NCBI RefSeq assembly: GCF_000204645.1
Contig: NC_015422.1
Span: 4,727,001 to 4,791,000, forward strand
DNA length: 64,000 nucleotides
Direction of reading: 5' to 3'
From: Alicycliphilus denitrificans K601
Lineage (GTDB): Bacteria > Pseudomonadota > Gammaproteobacteria > Burkholderiales > Burkholderiaceae_C
In this document: piece by piece, positions 35,369-43,310 of the stretch
How the letters are laid out: each line of letters opens with the position of its first letter
Position numbering within the stretch: the first letter of the stretch is position 1
Notes under the pieces: model-generated
Databases searched by the model: none
What the model was told of the DNA's origin: nothing
The model's input: the letters and a program-made list of their open reading frames with translations, nothing else
Position numbers and translations under genes: made by a program

Positions 35369-36040
35369 ATGCTGCGCCTTGCCGCCATCGTCCTGCTGCT
35401 GGCCAATGCCGGCTATTACGCCTGGTCGCAAGGCCTGCTGCAGGGCTGGGGGCTGGGCCCCGCCAGCGAGTCCGAGCCGCAGCGCCTGGAGCAGCAGATC
35501 GAACCGCAGAACCTGCGCCTGTTGCCCCCCGGGGGCCAGGGCCCTGCCTCCGCGCAGCCGGCCCGCGCAGCCGCCACCACGCCAGACGAGCCCCCGGCCT
35601 GCCTGCAGGCCGGCATGTTCGACGCGCGCCAGGCCGAGGCCCTGCGCCAGGCCGCCGCCCAGCTGCCCGCCGGCAGCTGGAGCCTGGAGCCCGTCCAGGC
35701 CGCGGGCCGCTGGATGGTGTATCTGGGGCGCTTCCCCGACGAGGAGGCCGTGGCCAGGAAGCGCGCCGAACTGCGCGCGCTCAAGGTGGACTACGACCGC
35801 CCCGGCGCCGCGCTGGAGCCCGGCCTGTCCCTGGGGCGCTACTCCACCGAGGAAGGCGCCCAGCGCGCCCTGGGCCAGCTCGCCGGCCAGGGCGTGCGCA
35901 AGGCCCGCGTGGTGCAGGAGCGCTCCGACACGCCCGGCTACACGCTGCGCCTGCCGGCCGTGAGCGGGGCGCAGCGTGCGCACATCGATGCCACGCTGCA
36001 GCCGGCACTCGCCGGCAAGGCACTGCGGCCCTGCGGCTGA
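35369..36040 (+). CDS. SPOR-domain-like inner-membrane protein
   Basis: 223 residues. One N-terminal membrane segment (MLRLAAIVLLLANAGYYAWS), then a Pro/Ala-rich linker, then a C-terminal periplasmic region with the pattern of SPOR repeats: CLQAGMFDARQAEALRQAA, WMVYLGRFPDEEAVARKRAELRALKVDY, SLGRYSTEEGAQRALGQLAGQGVRKARVV. SPOR domains bind denuded glycan strands at the division site. Similar small proteins commonly follow birA in Burkholderiales, often with coaX (not present between them here). It follows birA after about 155 bp. Confidence 0.8.
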   Translation: MLRLAAIVLLLANAGYYAWSQGLLQGWGLGPASESEPQRLEQQIEPQNLRLLPPGGQGPASAQPARAAATTPDEPPACLQAGMFDARQAEALRQAAAQLPAGSWSLEPVQAAGRWMVYLGRFPDEEAVARKRAELRALKVDYDRPGAALEPGLSLGRYSTEEGAQRALGQLAGQGVRKARVVQERSDTPGYTLRLPAVSGAQRAHIDATLQPALAGKALRPCG

Positions 36041-36047
36041 CCCGGGC

Positions 36048-37085
36048 TCAGTGCCCGTCGATGCGCAGCGCGATCTTGCCGAACTGCGCCCCCGACTCCA
36101 GGCGGTCGAGCGCCCCATGCACCTCGTCCAGCGGGAATTCGCTGTCGATCACGGGGCGCAGGCCGGTGCGCCCGACGAAGCCGAGCAGGTCATGGAATTC
36201 GCCGTGCGTGCCCAGGCTGGAGCCGAAGATCTGCAGCTGCCGCACGAAGATGCGGCGCAGGTCGGCCCCGGGCTGGTCGCCCGTGGTGGCGCCGCAGGTG
36301 ACCAGCCGGCCGCCGCGCACGAGCGACTTCATGGCCGACGGCCACGCGGCCGCGCCCACGTTCTCGAACACCACGTCCACGCCGCGGCCGCCCGTGAGGG
36401 CCATGACTTCCTTCGCCACGTCCTGGGTCTTGCCGTTGATCCCGTGGTCGGCCCCCAGCGCACGCGCACGTTCGAGCTTGGCGTCGTCGCGCGAGGTCAC
36501 GATCACGCGCGCGCCGATGGCCTTGGCCAGTTGCAGCGCCGCGAGCGAGACGCCGCCGCCGATGCCGAAGACGAGCACCGTCTCCCACGGCTGCAGGCGC
36601 GCCTTGGAGAACAGCATGCGCCAGGCCGTGAGGTGGTTGACCCCGAGGGCGGCGGCCTCCGCCCAGCCCAGGTGCGCGGGCTTGGGGAAGACCTGCGCGG
36701 CCGGCACCTGGATCCACTGGGCGAACGTACCGTCGCGGTGCTCGCCCAGGAACTGGATGCGCGTGCACAGGGCGCTGTCGCCGCGCTGGCAGAACTCGCA
36801 GCGGCCGCAGGCGACGCCGGGATGGATGACCACCTCCTGGCCCGGGCGCAGCAGCGGGTCGGCGTCGTCGCAGTCCTCGACCGTGCCGGCGGCGTCCAGC
36901 CCCATGATCTGCGGCAGCCGGTGCGTGATGCCGGCGCCGCTGTTGCGCATGTACAGGTCCACCTGGTTGAGCGTGGCCGCCTGCACGCGCACGCGCACCT
37001 CGCCGGGTGTGCGTGCGGGGAGGCTGTGCGCGCACACCTGCACCGCTTCGTTGCCGCCGTGGGCGGTGATGAATGCTGCTTTCAT
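36048..37085 (-). CDS. Zinc-type medium-chain dehydrogenase/reductase (quinone oxidoreductase-like)
   Basis: 345 residues. GroES-like N-terminal domain with QIMGLDAAGTVEDC, the structural-zinc cysteines CGRCEFCQRGDSALC, and a Rossmann domain VFGIGGGVSLAALQLAKAIGARVIVTSRDD. The catalytic-zinc histidine pair (GHE) is replaced by GLDAAG, so this is a zinc-independent or structural-zinc-only member, often enoyl or quinone reductases. Last gene of the MarR-side operon; its ATG overlaps the stop of the MaoC-like gene by 4 bp. Probably it reduces an enoyl or alkenal intermediate. Confidence 0.88.
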   Translation of the reverse strand: MKAAFITAHGGNEAVQVCAHSLPARTPGEVRVRVQAATLNQVDLYMRNSGAGITHRLPQIMGLDAAGTVEDCDDADPLLRPGQEVVIHPGVACGRCEFCQRGDSALCTRIQFLGEHRDGTFAQWIQVPAAQVFPKPAHLGWAEAAALGVNHLTAWRMLFSKARLQPWETVLVFGIGGGVSLAALQLAKAIGARVIVTSRDDAKLERARALGADHGINGKTQDVAKEVMALTGGRGVDVVFENVGAAAWPSAMKSLVRGGRLVTCGATTGDQPGADLRRIFVRQLQIFGSSLGTHGEFHDLLGFVGRTGLRPVIDSEFPLDEVHGALDRLESGAQFGKIALRIDGH

Positions 37086-37537
37086 GTCCTGTCCTCGTAC
37101 ATGGATGAAGGGGATCGTCGCACGGCGACCACGGCCGTGCCCCTGAGCCGGGGCTCGCCCACCTGGTTGTGCACGCGCAGGTCCAGGCGCACGCAGGGCG
37201 TGCCGCCGTCCAGGAACCTGCCGGCGACCGTGGCCCGGCAATGCACCTCGTCGCCGACATGCGTGATGGCCACGAAGCGCACGCTCAGGCGCCGGATGGC
37301 CGTGGGGTCCACCCAGCGGGTGAGCACGCGCGCAAGGTACGCCGCCGACAACATGCCATGCGCGAACACGTCCGGCATGCCCGCCTCGCGGCGCGCATAG
37401 TCCTGGTCGATGTGCAGCGGGTTGTAGTCGCCCGAGGCGCCGGCGTACAGGCCCAGCGCGTGCCGGGTGACGGGGCCTTCCACGATCCCTGGCAGGGCGT
37501 CGCCCACCGCGATGGCGTCGAAGTCAAGCGGCTGCAT
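37082..37537 (-). CDS. MaoC-like hotdog dehydratase
   Basis: 151 residues. Hotdog fold with the hydratase dyad in LYAGASGDYNPLHIDQDYAR (Asp and His) and FAHGMLSAAYLARVL. Acts as (R)-specific enoyl-CoA hydratase or dehydratase. It overlaps the upstream partner gene by 14 bp and the downstream MDR gene by 4 bp. The pair of half-size hotdog genes is expected to form a heterodimer in which this subunit carries the active site. Confidence 0.88.
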   Translation of the reverse strand: MQPLDFDAIAVGDALPGIVEGPVTRHALGLYAGASGDYNPLHIDQDYARREAGMPDVFAHGMLSAAYLARVLTRWVDPTAIRRLSVRFVAITHVGDEVHCRATVAGRFLDGGTPCVRLDLRVHNQVGEPRLRGTAVVAVRRSPSSMYEDRT

Positions 37538-37994
37538 GCGCGCCCTCCTGCCGCGGCGTGCGCTCCACCATGACGCTGCGCAGCTCGGCCACCGCGCGCC
37601 CGTCGCCGTCCGTCACGCGGTTCTCCCACTCGAAGAAGCTCAGCGCGCCGCCTTTCTTCGCATAGAGCCGGCCGATGCGCGGCGCGAAGTGCAGCATCTG
37701 GCCGGCGAAGGCCGGGCGGTGGTACTCGAAATGCTGCTCACCGTGCAGCACGTGCGCATAGTTCACGCCCAGGCGCTCGTAGATCTCCTGCGGGTTCGGG
37801 CCCTCCATGGACAGGCAGAAGAGGAAGGTCGGCGGCACCAGCAGGGCGGGGTGGCCCGCCGCGCGGGCCGCCGACTCGTCCAGGAACAGCGGATGCTCCT
37901 GCCCCGTGGCCCGGGCGAAGGCGCGCAGGCGGCCGCGCTCCACCTCGGCGCTGAAGGGCGTCAGCGCGGCGCCCTGGAGGGAGAGGTCCCACAT
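37524..37994 (-). CDS. FAS1/MaoC-N-like dehydratase subunit
   Basis: 156 residues. N-terminal MaoC-like (FAS1-type) hotdog domain: VERGRLRAFARATGQEHPLFLDESAARAAGHPALLVPPTF, then VLHGEQHFEYHRPAFAGQMLHFAPRI. This type of subunit lacks the Asp/His dyad and pairs with the MaoC subunit encoded just downstream. It lies 10 bp after the LivK-like gene. Confident as a family, not as to substrate. Confidence 0.85.
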   Translation of the reverse strand: MWDLSLQGAALTPFSAEVERGRLRAFARATGQEHPLFLDESAARAAGHPALLVPPTFLFCLSMEGPNPQEIYERLGVNYAHVLHGEQHFEYHRPAFAGQMLHFAPRIGRLYAKKGGALSFFEWENRVTDGDGRAVAELRSVMVERTPRQEGAHAAA

Positions 37995-38004
37995 GGCCGG
38001 CGCG

Positions 38005-39201
38005 TCACTTCCACAGCGCGCAGCGGCTCTCGGCCTTGGTCGTGAAGACCTCTTCGCCCGGCATGGTGGCGACCACCTTCACGTAGTCCCAGGGCATGGT
38101 GGACTCCGCCGGCGCCTTGACCTGCATGAGGTACATGTCGTGCACGTAGCGGCCATCGGGGCGCACGCGGCCCTGGGCGTAGAAGTCCTTGAGCGGGGTC
38201 TTCTTGAACCAGTCCATGACCTTGTCGGCATCCGTGGTCTTGAGGGCCTGCACGGCCTTGAGCCACTGCATGGTGGCCGAGTAGTTCGCGGCCTGCACGT
38301 CGGTGGGCATGCGCTTGGCCTTCTCGAAGAAGCGGCGACCGAACTGGCGGCTCTCGTCGTTCAGGTTCCAGTCCCAGCTCGTGGTGAACAGCAGGCCCTC
38401 GGCGTTCTTCAGGCCCATGCTGTGCACGTCGACCAGGAAGAGCATGAGGCTTGCGACCTTCATGTTCTTGCCGATGCCGAATTCGCGCGAGGCCTTGAGC
38501 GCGTTGATCATGTCGCTGCCGCCGTTGGCGATGCCCAGGATCTGCGCCTTGGAGTTCTGCGCCTGCAGCAGGAAGGACGAGAAGTCCGCCGCGCCCAGCG
38601 GGTGCTTGACCCCGCCGATGACCTGGCCGCCGTGGGCCTTGATCACGTTCGTCGCGTCGCGCTGCAGGGCCTCGCCGAAGGCGTAGTCGGCCGCGAGGAA
38701 GAACCAGTTCTTGTAGCCCTGCTTGAGCAGGGCGCCCGCCGTGCCCTTGGCCAGGGCCGTGGTGTCCCAGGCGTAGTGGATGGTGTAGGGCGAGCACTGC
38801 TCGTTGGTCAGCGCCGAGGTGCCGGGGCCGTTGGCGATGAACACGCGCTTCTTCTCCTGCGCGAGCTTGGCCATGGCCAGGGCGGCGGCGGAGTTGGTGC
38901 CGCCCACGAGCATGCTGATGTTCTGGGTGTCCATCCACTCGCGCGCCTTGGAGGCGGCGATGTCGGCCTTGTTCTGGTGGTCGGCGCTGATGAGCTCGAC
39001 GGGCAGGCCGTTGACCTTGCCGCCGAAGTCGTCGATGGCCATCTGGATGGCCATGGCGCCGTTCTTGCCGTCCAGGTCGGCGTAGGCGCTGGACATGTCG
39101 GTCAGGAAGCCGATGCGGATCTTCTCCTGGGCCTGGGCGCCGAAGCTCGCGAGGCCGGCAAGGCCGAGCAGCAGGGCAATGTGGCGGGTGCGCAGTGGCA
39201 T
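38005..39201 (-). CDS. LivK-like branched-chain amino acid-type ABC substrate-binding protein
   Basis: 398 residues. Signal peptide (cleavage near residue 25, GAQAQE), then KIRIGFLTDMSSAYADLDGKNGAMAIQMAIDDFGGKVNG, typical of the type I periplasmic-binding fold (Peripla_BP_6). These proteins bind amino acids, but in catabolic operons often aromatic or short-chain acids. No LivHMGF genes follow, so permease and ATPase must come from elsewhere. A GGAGACAACC ribosome-binding site precedes the ATG at 39201. Confidence 0.93.
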   Translation of the reverse strand: MPLRTRHIALLLGLAGLASFGAQAQEKIRIGFLTDMSSAYADLDGKNGAMAIQMAIDDFGGKVNGLPVELISADHQNKADIAASKAREWMDTQNISMLVGGTNSAAALAMAKLAQEKKRVFIANGPGTSALTNEQCSPYTIHYAWDTTALAKGTAGALLKQGYKNWFFLAADYAFGEALQRDATNVIKAHGGQVIGGVKHPLGAADFSSFLLQAQNSKAQILGIANGGSDMINALKASREFGIGKNMKVASLMLFLVDVHSMGLKNAEGLLFTTSWDWNLNDESRQFGRRFFEKAKRMPTDVQAANYSATMQWLKAVQALKTTDADKVMDWFKKTPLKDFYAQGRVRPDGRYVHDMYLMQVKAPAESTMPWDYVKVVATMPGEEVFTTKAESRCALWK

Positions 39202-39260
39202 GGTTGTCTCCTTGGTCGTTCGACGTGATGGAAGTAGAGGAAGTAGAGGGGCCCGGTGCG

Positions 39261-41243
39261 TCACGCTGGCCCCTGCGCCGCGAGTGCCGCGCGGATGGCC
39301 TGCACCGACTCGGGGTTGACCAGCGTGCTCAGGTCTCCGGGGTCGTCTCCCAGCCACGCGGCACGGATCACGCGGCGCATCGTCTTCATGTTGCGCGTGC
39401 GCGGCAGGTCATCGACGAAGACGACCCTGGCGGGGCGGAACGCCCCGCCCAGCCCCGCGGCGACCGCGGCGGACAGGGCCTCGGCCGCGCCGGCCTTCTC
39501 GATGCCGGAGCGCGGCACGCACAGGCACACCACCGCCGTGCCCTTGACGGGATCGGGCACGCCGATCGCAGCCGCGTCCTGCAGCAGCCCGGTGTCCATC
39601 AGCAGGGCCTCGATCTCGGAGGGGCCGGTGCGCTTGCCCGCGATCTTGAGCGTGTCGTCGGACCGGCCATGCACGTACCACATGCCATCGGCGTCGCGGC
39701 TGGCGAAGTCCCCATGCACCCACATGCCCGGCAGGCGGGACCAGTAGCTTTGAAGGTAGCGCTCCCGGTCATGCCACAGCCCGCGCGTGAGCCCGATGCT
39801 GGGGCTGCGCATCACCAGCTCGCCCATCACGCCCGGCCCGGCGCTGGCCCCTTCGGCATCGACCACGTCGGCACCCGTCCCCGGCACGGGGCCGGCGAAC
39901 GCGCAGGGCTTGAGCGGGTGGATCACCGTGCCCGTCAGGATGCCGCCCACCTCGGTGCCGCCGGAATAGTTCAGGAGCGGGACCCGGCACCGGCCCACGC
40001 GCTCGAAGGTCCAGCGCCAGGCCTCGGGCGTCCAGGGCTCGCCGGTGGAGACGATGACGCGCAGAGATGCGAGGTCGAGGGCTCCGAGGGCGTCGTCCGC
40101 GATCGACATCGAAAGACGCGCCACCGTGGGCGCGAGGCCCAGATAGCTGACGCGGTGGCGTTCGATGAGGCGCCACAGGCGGTCCGGCTGCGGATAGTTG
40201 GGCGCGCCTTCCGCCAGCACCACCGTCGATCCCACGAGCAAGCCGCCGAACACCAGGATCGGCCCCACCAGCCAGCCCATGTCCGACATCCACAGGAAAC
40301 GGTCCTCGGGCTTGAGGTCCATGCAGATGGAAAGATCCAGCGCCGTCTTGACCGGGAAGCCGCAGTGCGAGTGCACCACGCCCTTGGGCTTGCCGGTGGT
40401 CCCCGACGTGAACATCAGCAGGAAGGGTGCGTCGGCCGGCATGGCTTCCGTGGGCACGGCCGCGCAGTCGTCCGGCGCGCCGGCGACGAGTTCGTGCCAC
40501 CAGTGGTCGCGCCCCTCGCGCCAGCCATGCCCGGTGGCCAGATGATCCAGGACCACGACGTGGCGCACGCCGGGGCACTGCGGCAGCGCCTCGTCGGCCA
40601 CCGCCTTGGCGCCGACCGGCTTGCCGCGCCGCAGGGAGCCATCGACCGTGATCAGCGCCTTGGCCTGCCCGTCACCCAGGCGCTGCGCGATGGCGTCGGC
40701 GCCGAACCCCGAGAACATGGGAAGCACGATGCCGCCGATCTTGGCGACGGCCAGCATGGCGACGGCGGCCTGCGGCAGGTTGGGCAGGTACATGCCCACC
40801 ACATCGCCCCGGCCCAACCCCAGCCGGCGCAGCCCCCAGCCGAGCCGGCAGGCCTCGCGGTCAAGGTCCGCAAGGCTCCAGGCCTGCACCGCGCCGTCTT
40901 CGCCTTCCCAGACCAGCGCGGTCCGCGTGTAGCGCGCCGTGCCGCGCCACCGGTCGATGCAGTTGAGCACCACGTTGGTGGTCCCGCCCACGCACCAGCG
41001 CGCGAAGGGCAGCCCCTCGCCCAGGTCGAGCACCTTCTCGTAGGGCTGCTCGAACCGGTAGTCCAGAAAGCGGATCAGCGCATCGTGGAACCAGCCCGGG
41101 TCCGCGCCGGCGCGCTCGTTGAGCTGCTCGAAACCATCGACGCCAAGCGCCCGCATGAAACGCGTGAGGTTGGCGTTTTCCACCGTGCCGCGGTCCGGCC
41201 GCCACACGGCATCAGGCGAAGGATTGGGGGTGTCGACATGCAT
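39261..41243 (-). CDS. AMP-forming acyl-CoA synthetase (acetoacetate/propionate-CoA ligase type)
   Basis: 660 residues. N-terminal ACS-type extension (RFLDYRFEQPYEKVLDLGEGLPFARWCVGG), the P-loop-like LMFTSGTTGKPKGVVHSH, LNYSGGTEVGG and WVHGDFASRDADGMWYVHGRSDDTLKIAGKR. The C-terminal lysine lies in RTRNMKTMRRVIR, which replaces the commonest TRSGKIMRR. It forms acyl-CoA with ATP cleaved to AMP. Start at MHVDTPNPS (41243). First gene of a five-gene operon divergent from marR; the acid it activates probably feeds the hotdog dehydratases and MDR enzyme downstream. Confidence 0.9.
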   Translation of the reverse strand: MHVDTPNPSPDAVWRPDRGTVENANLTRFMRALGVDGFEQLNERAGADPGWFHDALIRFLDYRFEQPYEKVLDLGEGLPFARWCVGGTTNVVLNCIDRWRGTARYTRTALVWEGEDGAVQAWSLADLDREACRLGWGLRRLGLGRGDVVGMYLPNLPQAAVAMLAVAKIGGIVLPMFSGFGADAIAQRLGDGQAKALITVDGSLRRGKPVGAKAVADEALPQCPGVRHVVVLDHLATGHGWREGRDHWWHELVAGAPDDCAAVPTEAMPADAPFLLMFTSGTTGKPKGVVHSHCGFPVKTALDLSICMDLKPEDRFLWMSDMGWLVGPILVFGGLLVGSTVVLAEGAPNYPQPDRLWRLIERHRVSYLGLAPTVARLSMSIADDALGALDLASLRVIVSTGEPWTPEAWRWTFERVGRCRVPLLNYSGGTEVGGILTGTVIHPLKPCAFAGPVPGTGADVVDAEGASAGPGVMGELVMRSPSIGLTRGLWHDRERYLQSYWSRLPGMWVHGDFASRDADGMWYVHGRSDDTLKIAGKRTGPSEIEALLMDTGLLQDAAAIGVPDPVKGTAVVCLCVPRSGIEKAGAAEALSAAVAAGLGGAFRPARVVFVDDLPRTRNMKTMRRVIRAAWLGDDPGDLSTLVNPESVQAIRAALAAQGPA

Positions 41244-41314
41244 GGCCTGGGTCCCGATGTGCCAAGTTGCTATCGTTGGGGGTGTTGCTTTGCTTTTGCA
41301 AGATATTGAGTAAA

Positions 41315-41328
41315 GATATTTACATATC
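41315..41328. promoter_or_regulatory. Candidate MarR operator
   Basis: GATAT-TTAC-ATATC, a perfect inverted repeat in the unusually AT-rich region between the divergent marR and acyl-CoA synthetase genes, 47 bp before the marR start. A second half-like AGATATTGAG lies just left of it. Confidence 0.4.
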
Positions 41329-41374
41329 AACCTCTCGCACAGCAAGAGTATTCATGCTGATTTTTGGATAATTC

Positions 41375-41881
41375 ATGGTTTTCCCCATGCAAAAAGAGAA
41401 CAATTCTCGAATGGATCTGGCCAACCGGGTCTTCTTCCGCCTCTACCAATGCGCAAATATGTTGCATAAAACAGGAACGCGGGCCCTCGAATCGGACGGA
41501 CTGACGACACAGCAGTGGGCGGTGCTCGGGGCGCTCTCCCGCCCCCAGGCGGCCGAAGGCATGAGCGTGGGCGAGCTGGCCCGCTACCTGATGGTGAGCC
41601 GGCAGAACCTCTCCGGCCTGCTCAGCCGCATGGAACGCGACGGCCATGTCAGCCTGGCGGCGGATCCGCGGGACCGCCGCTCGCGCCTGGCCTCGATGAC
41701 CGAGGCGGGCCGGCACGTATGGCTGGTGGGCGCGCAGCCCAAGATCCTTGCCTACTACGAGGATGCGCTGGAGGGCTTCTCGGTGAACGACATCGCCCAC
41801 AGCCTGCACTACCTGCTCAAGCTGCTGGAGAACATGCAGCGCATAGACAAGACCCAGGGAGGCGGCCGCGAGGCGGAGTGA
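41375..41881 (+). CDS. MarR-family transcriptional regulator
   Basis: 168 residues. Central winged HTH: LTTQQWAVLGALSRPQAAEGMSVGELARYLMVSRQNLSGLLSRMERDGHVSLAADPRDRRSRLASMTEAG. N- and C-terminal helices form the dimer interface. It is divergent from the acyl-CoA synthetase operon, so it most likely represses it; a CoA ester is the usual type of inducer for such MarR proteins. A 12 bp shorter start (41387) is possible. Confidence 0.9.
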   Translation: MVFPMQKENNSRMDLANRVFFRLYQCANMLHKTGTRALESDGLTTQQWAVLGALSRPQAAEGMSVGELARYLMVSRQNLSGLLSRMERDGHVSLAADPRDRRSRLASMTEAGRHVWLVGAQPKILAYYEDALEGFSVNDIAHSLHYLLKLLENMQRIDKTQGGGREAE

Positions 41882-41930
41882 CCCTGAACCGACGCATGGG
41901 CAGCCAAAATTCATGGGTTTGGCACATAAT

Positions 41931-41944
41931 CTTTCTATAGAAAG
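41931..41944. promoter_or_regulatory. Palindromic operator of the antitoxin gene
   Basis: CTTTCTATAGAAAG, a perfect 14-bp palindrome 18 bp before the antitoxin start, in a short AT-rich promoter (CATAAT just before it). Autorepression by the Xre-type antitoxin is the usual control of such modules. Confidence 0.6.
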
Positions 41945-41962
41945 TATTGACGGAGAAGCCAC

Positions 41963-42334
41963 ATGGAGCACCGCGCCTTGAAACCCCAGAGCGCCGAGGT
42001 GCTGGCCAAGGCCACGGCGCGCTCCGCGGCCCTGCTCGGCCTCTCGGGCGCGGCGCTGGCCCGCACCATAGGGTTGAGCGAGGCCACGGTCTCGCGCATC
42101 GTCAACAGTGGCAAGCCGATCCGGCCCGACTCCAAGGAGGGCGAGCTGTCCCTGCTGCTGGTGCGCGTGTTCCGCTCGCTGGACGCGCTGGTGGGCAACG
42201 ACGACCGCAAGCGCCTGGCGTGGATGAACAGCCACAACGATGCGCTGGGCGGCAAGCCGCTCGTGCTCGTGCAAAAGGCCGAGGGGCTGGTGGCGACCCT
42301 GAACTACCTCGATGGCATGAGGGCGCCCATCTAG
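41963..42334 (+). CDS. Xre/DUF2384 (ParS/MbcA-type) antitoxin
   Basis: 123 residues. N-terminal Xre-like helix-turn-helix (AALLGLSGAALARTIGLSEATVSRIVNSGKPIRP) and C-terminal antitoxin region ELSLLLVRVFRSLDALVGNDDRKRLAWMNSHNDALGGKPLVLVQKAEGLVATLNYLDGMR, the DUF2384 signature, which blocks the toxin's active site. GGAGAAGCC precedes the ATG. The TAG stop codon is formed at the junction with a MITE insertion: before insertion it would have been TAA, overlapping the toxin ATG as TAATG. Confidence 0.9.
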   Translation: MEHRALKPQSAEVLAKATARSAALLGLSGAALARTIGLSEATVSRIVNSGKPIRPDSKEGELSLLLVRVFRSLDALVGNDDRKRLAWMNSHNDALGGKPLVLVQKAEGLVATLNYLDGMRAPI

Positions 42335-42599
42335 GGCCTGTTCAAAGTCTTTTCATGGAGCCCGCATGGCAGCAAACCGTCACGATCCAGGCGCCCGCCG
42401 CAGCCCATGCTGGCGGCCTGGGCAAGGGGAGCAACGACGAGCGTGGCGGTTTGCTGCCATGCCCGAAGGGTTGCCTCGCTTGAAGCCCGTCTGCGGCGTT
42501 GCAAATCCTCGCCGGGCCACCAGCCCGGCTGCGGTTTGCGCCTTGCAGCCGAGCCCCAAGCGAGACAACGGGCTCCATGAAAAGACTTTGAACAGACCC
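42334..42599. mobile_element. MITE-like element inserted between antitoxin and toxin, 266 bp
   Basis: Terminal inverted repeats of 31 bp (42334-42364, GGGCCTGTTCAAAGTC...; 42569-42599, ...GACTTTGAACAGACCC) match at 30 of 31 positions. It is flanked by a TA duplication (42332-42333 and 42600-42601). The interior is non-coding and built of nested inverted repeats: 42364-42379 with 42447-42462 (16 of 16), and 42468-42482 with 42557-42571 (13 of 15). TA duplications are typical of elements moved by Tc1/mariner-like IS630 and some IS5-group transposases; the parent is not in the window. Confidence 0.88.
42489..42550 (-). repeat. Hairpin module with conserved flanks, copy B
   Basis: Inverse orientation to copy A at 20443-20505. 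The 22-nt flank (42529-42550) matches copy A at 20 of 22 positions, and the ATTTGCAACGCCGCAGAC flank (42489-42506 on the complement) is identical. The stem between is GCCGGGC-cacca-GCCCGGC (42511-42529), unrelated in sequence to copy A's stem but equally well paired. Confidence 0.65.
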
Positions 42600-42601
42600 T
42601 A

Positions 42602-43300
42602 ATGGCCTGGGCCGTTTCCTGGTTCGACGGCTCGGTGGCGGATCGCTCCATGCTGGCCTGGCGCGGCGTGGAGGCCCAGCATGTGGTGGCGACGATGCGG
42701 CTTGCCGATACGCCGCGCGAGCAGGAGTTGCTGGAGGACCTGCTGGAGGCGAGCAAGCCGGGCCTGCCGCCCGGCGCCAGAGGCGCGCACTACCTGCTGG
42801 CTACCCCGTTCCGGTACTTCCCGCATCACCCCAGCCGCTTCCGGCCGGCCGGGGCCAAGGGCCAGTGGTACGGCGCCGAGACCGTGCATGCCGCATGCGC
42901 CGAGGTGGCGTACTGGCGCAACCGGTTCATCCGCGACAGCGCCGGACTGCGCAACGAGGCGCTGCTCACCCAGCACAGCTTCTTCCAGGCGGCCGTCGGG
43001 GGGCGGGCCGTAGACCTGACCCAGCCGCCATGGGCGCAGGCGCAGGCGGACTGGACCCGCGGCACGGACTACCGCCAGACCCAGGCCGTCGCGGCGGCGG
43101 CCCAGGACAGGGGCGTGCAATGGCTGCGCTATGCCTCGGTGCGCGCGCCCGGCGCGGCCTGCGCCGTGGTGTTCGACCCGGCCAGCCTGCGGGAGCCCCC
43201 GGGCGGGCTGGACGCCACCCTGCAGACCTGGTTCTGCAAGGCGACGCGCGAGTGCGTGATGTTCACGCGCAGGCAGCAAAGCTACCTCTGGGATTTCTGA
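42602..43300 (+). CDS. RES-domain toxin (NAD+-degrading type)
   Basis: 232 residues. RES fold features: Trp/Arg-containing start (LAWRGVEA), GARGAHYLLATPFRYFP, AKGQWYGAETVHAACAEVAYWRNRF with the conserved Tyr and Glu, and the serine-containing C-terminal half (LRYASVRAPGAACAVVFDP). RES toxins paired with Xre/DUF2384 antitoxins deplete NAD+ by phosphorolysis or transfer ADP-ribose. The ATG lies immediately after the TA duplication of the MITE; the native ribosome-binding site, formerly inside the antitoxin gene, is now 266 bp away and the MITE end offers no good replacement. Confidence 0.88.
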   Translation: MAWAVSWFDGSVADRSMLAWRGVEAQHVVATMRLADTPREQELLEDLLEASKPGLPPGARGAHYLLATPFRYFPHHPSRFRPAGAKGQWYGAETVHAACAEVAYWRNRFIRDSAGLRNEALLTQHSFFQAAVGGRAVDLTQPPWAQAQADWTRGTDYRQTQAVAAAAQDRGVQWLRYASVRAPGAACAVVFDPASLREPPGGLDATLQTWFCKATRECVMFTRRQQSYLWDF

Positions 43301-43310
43301 GGCAAGCCTC

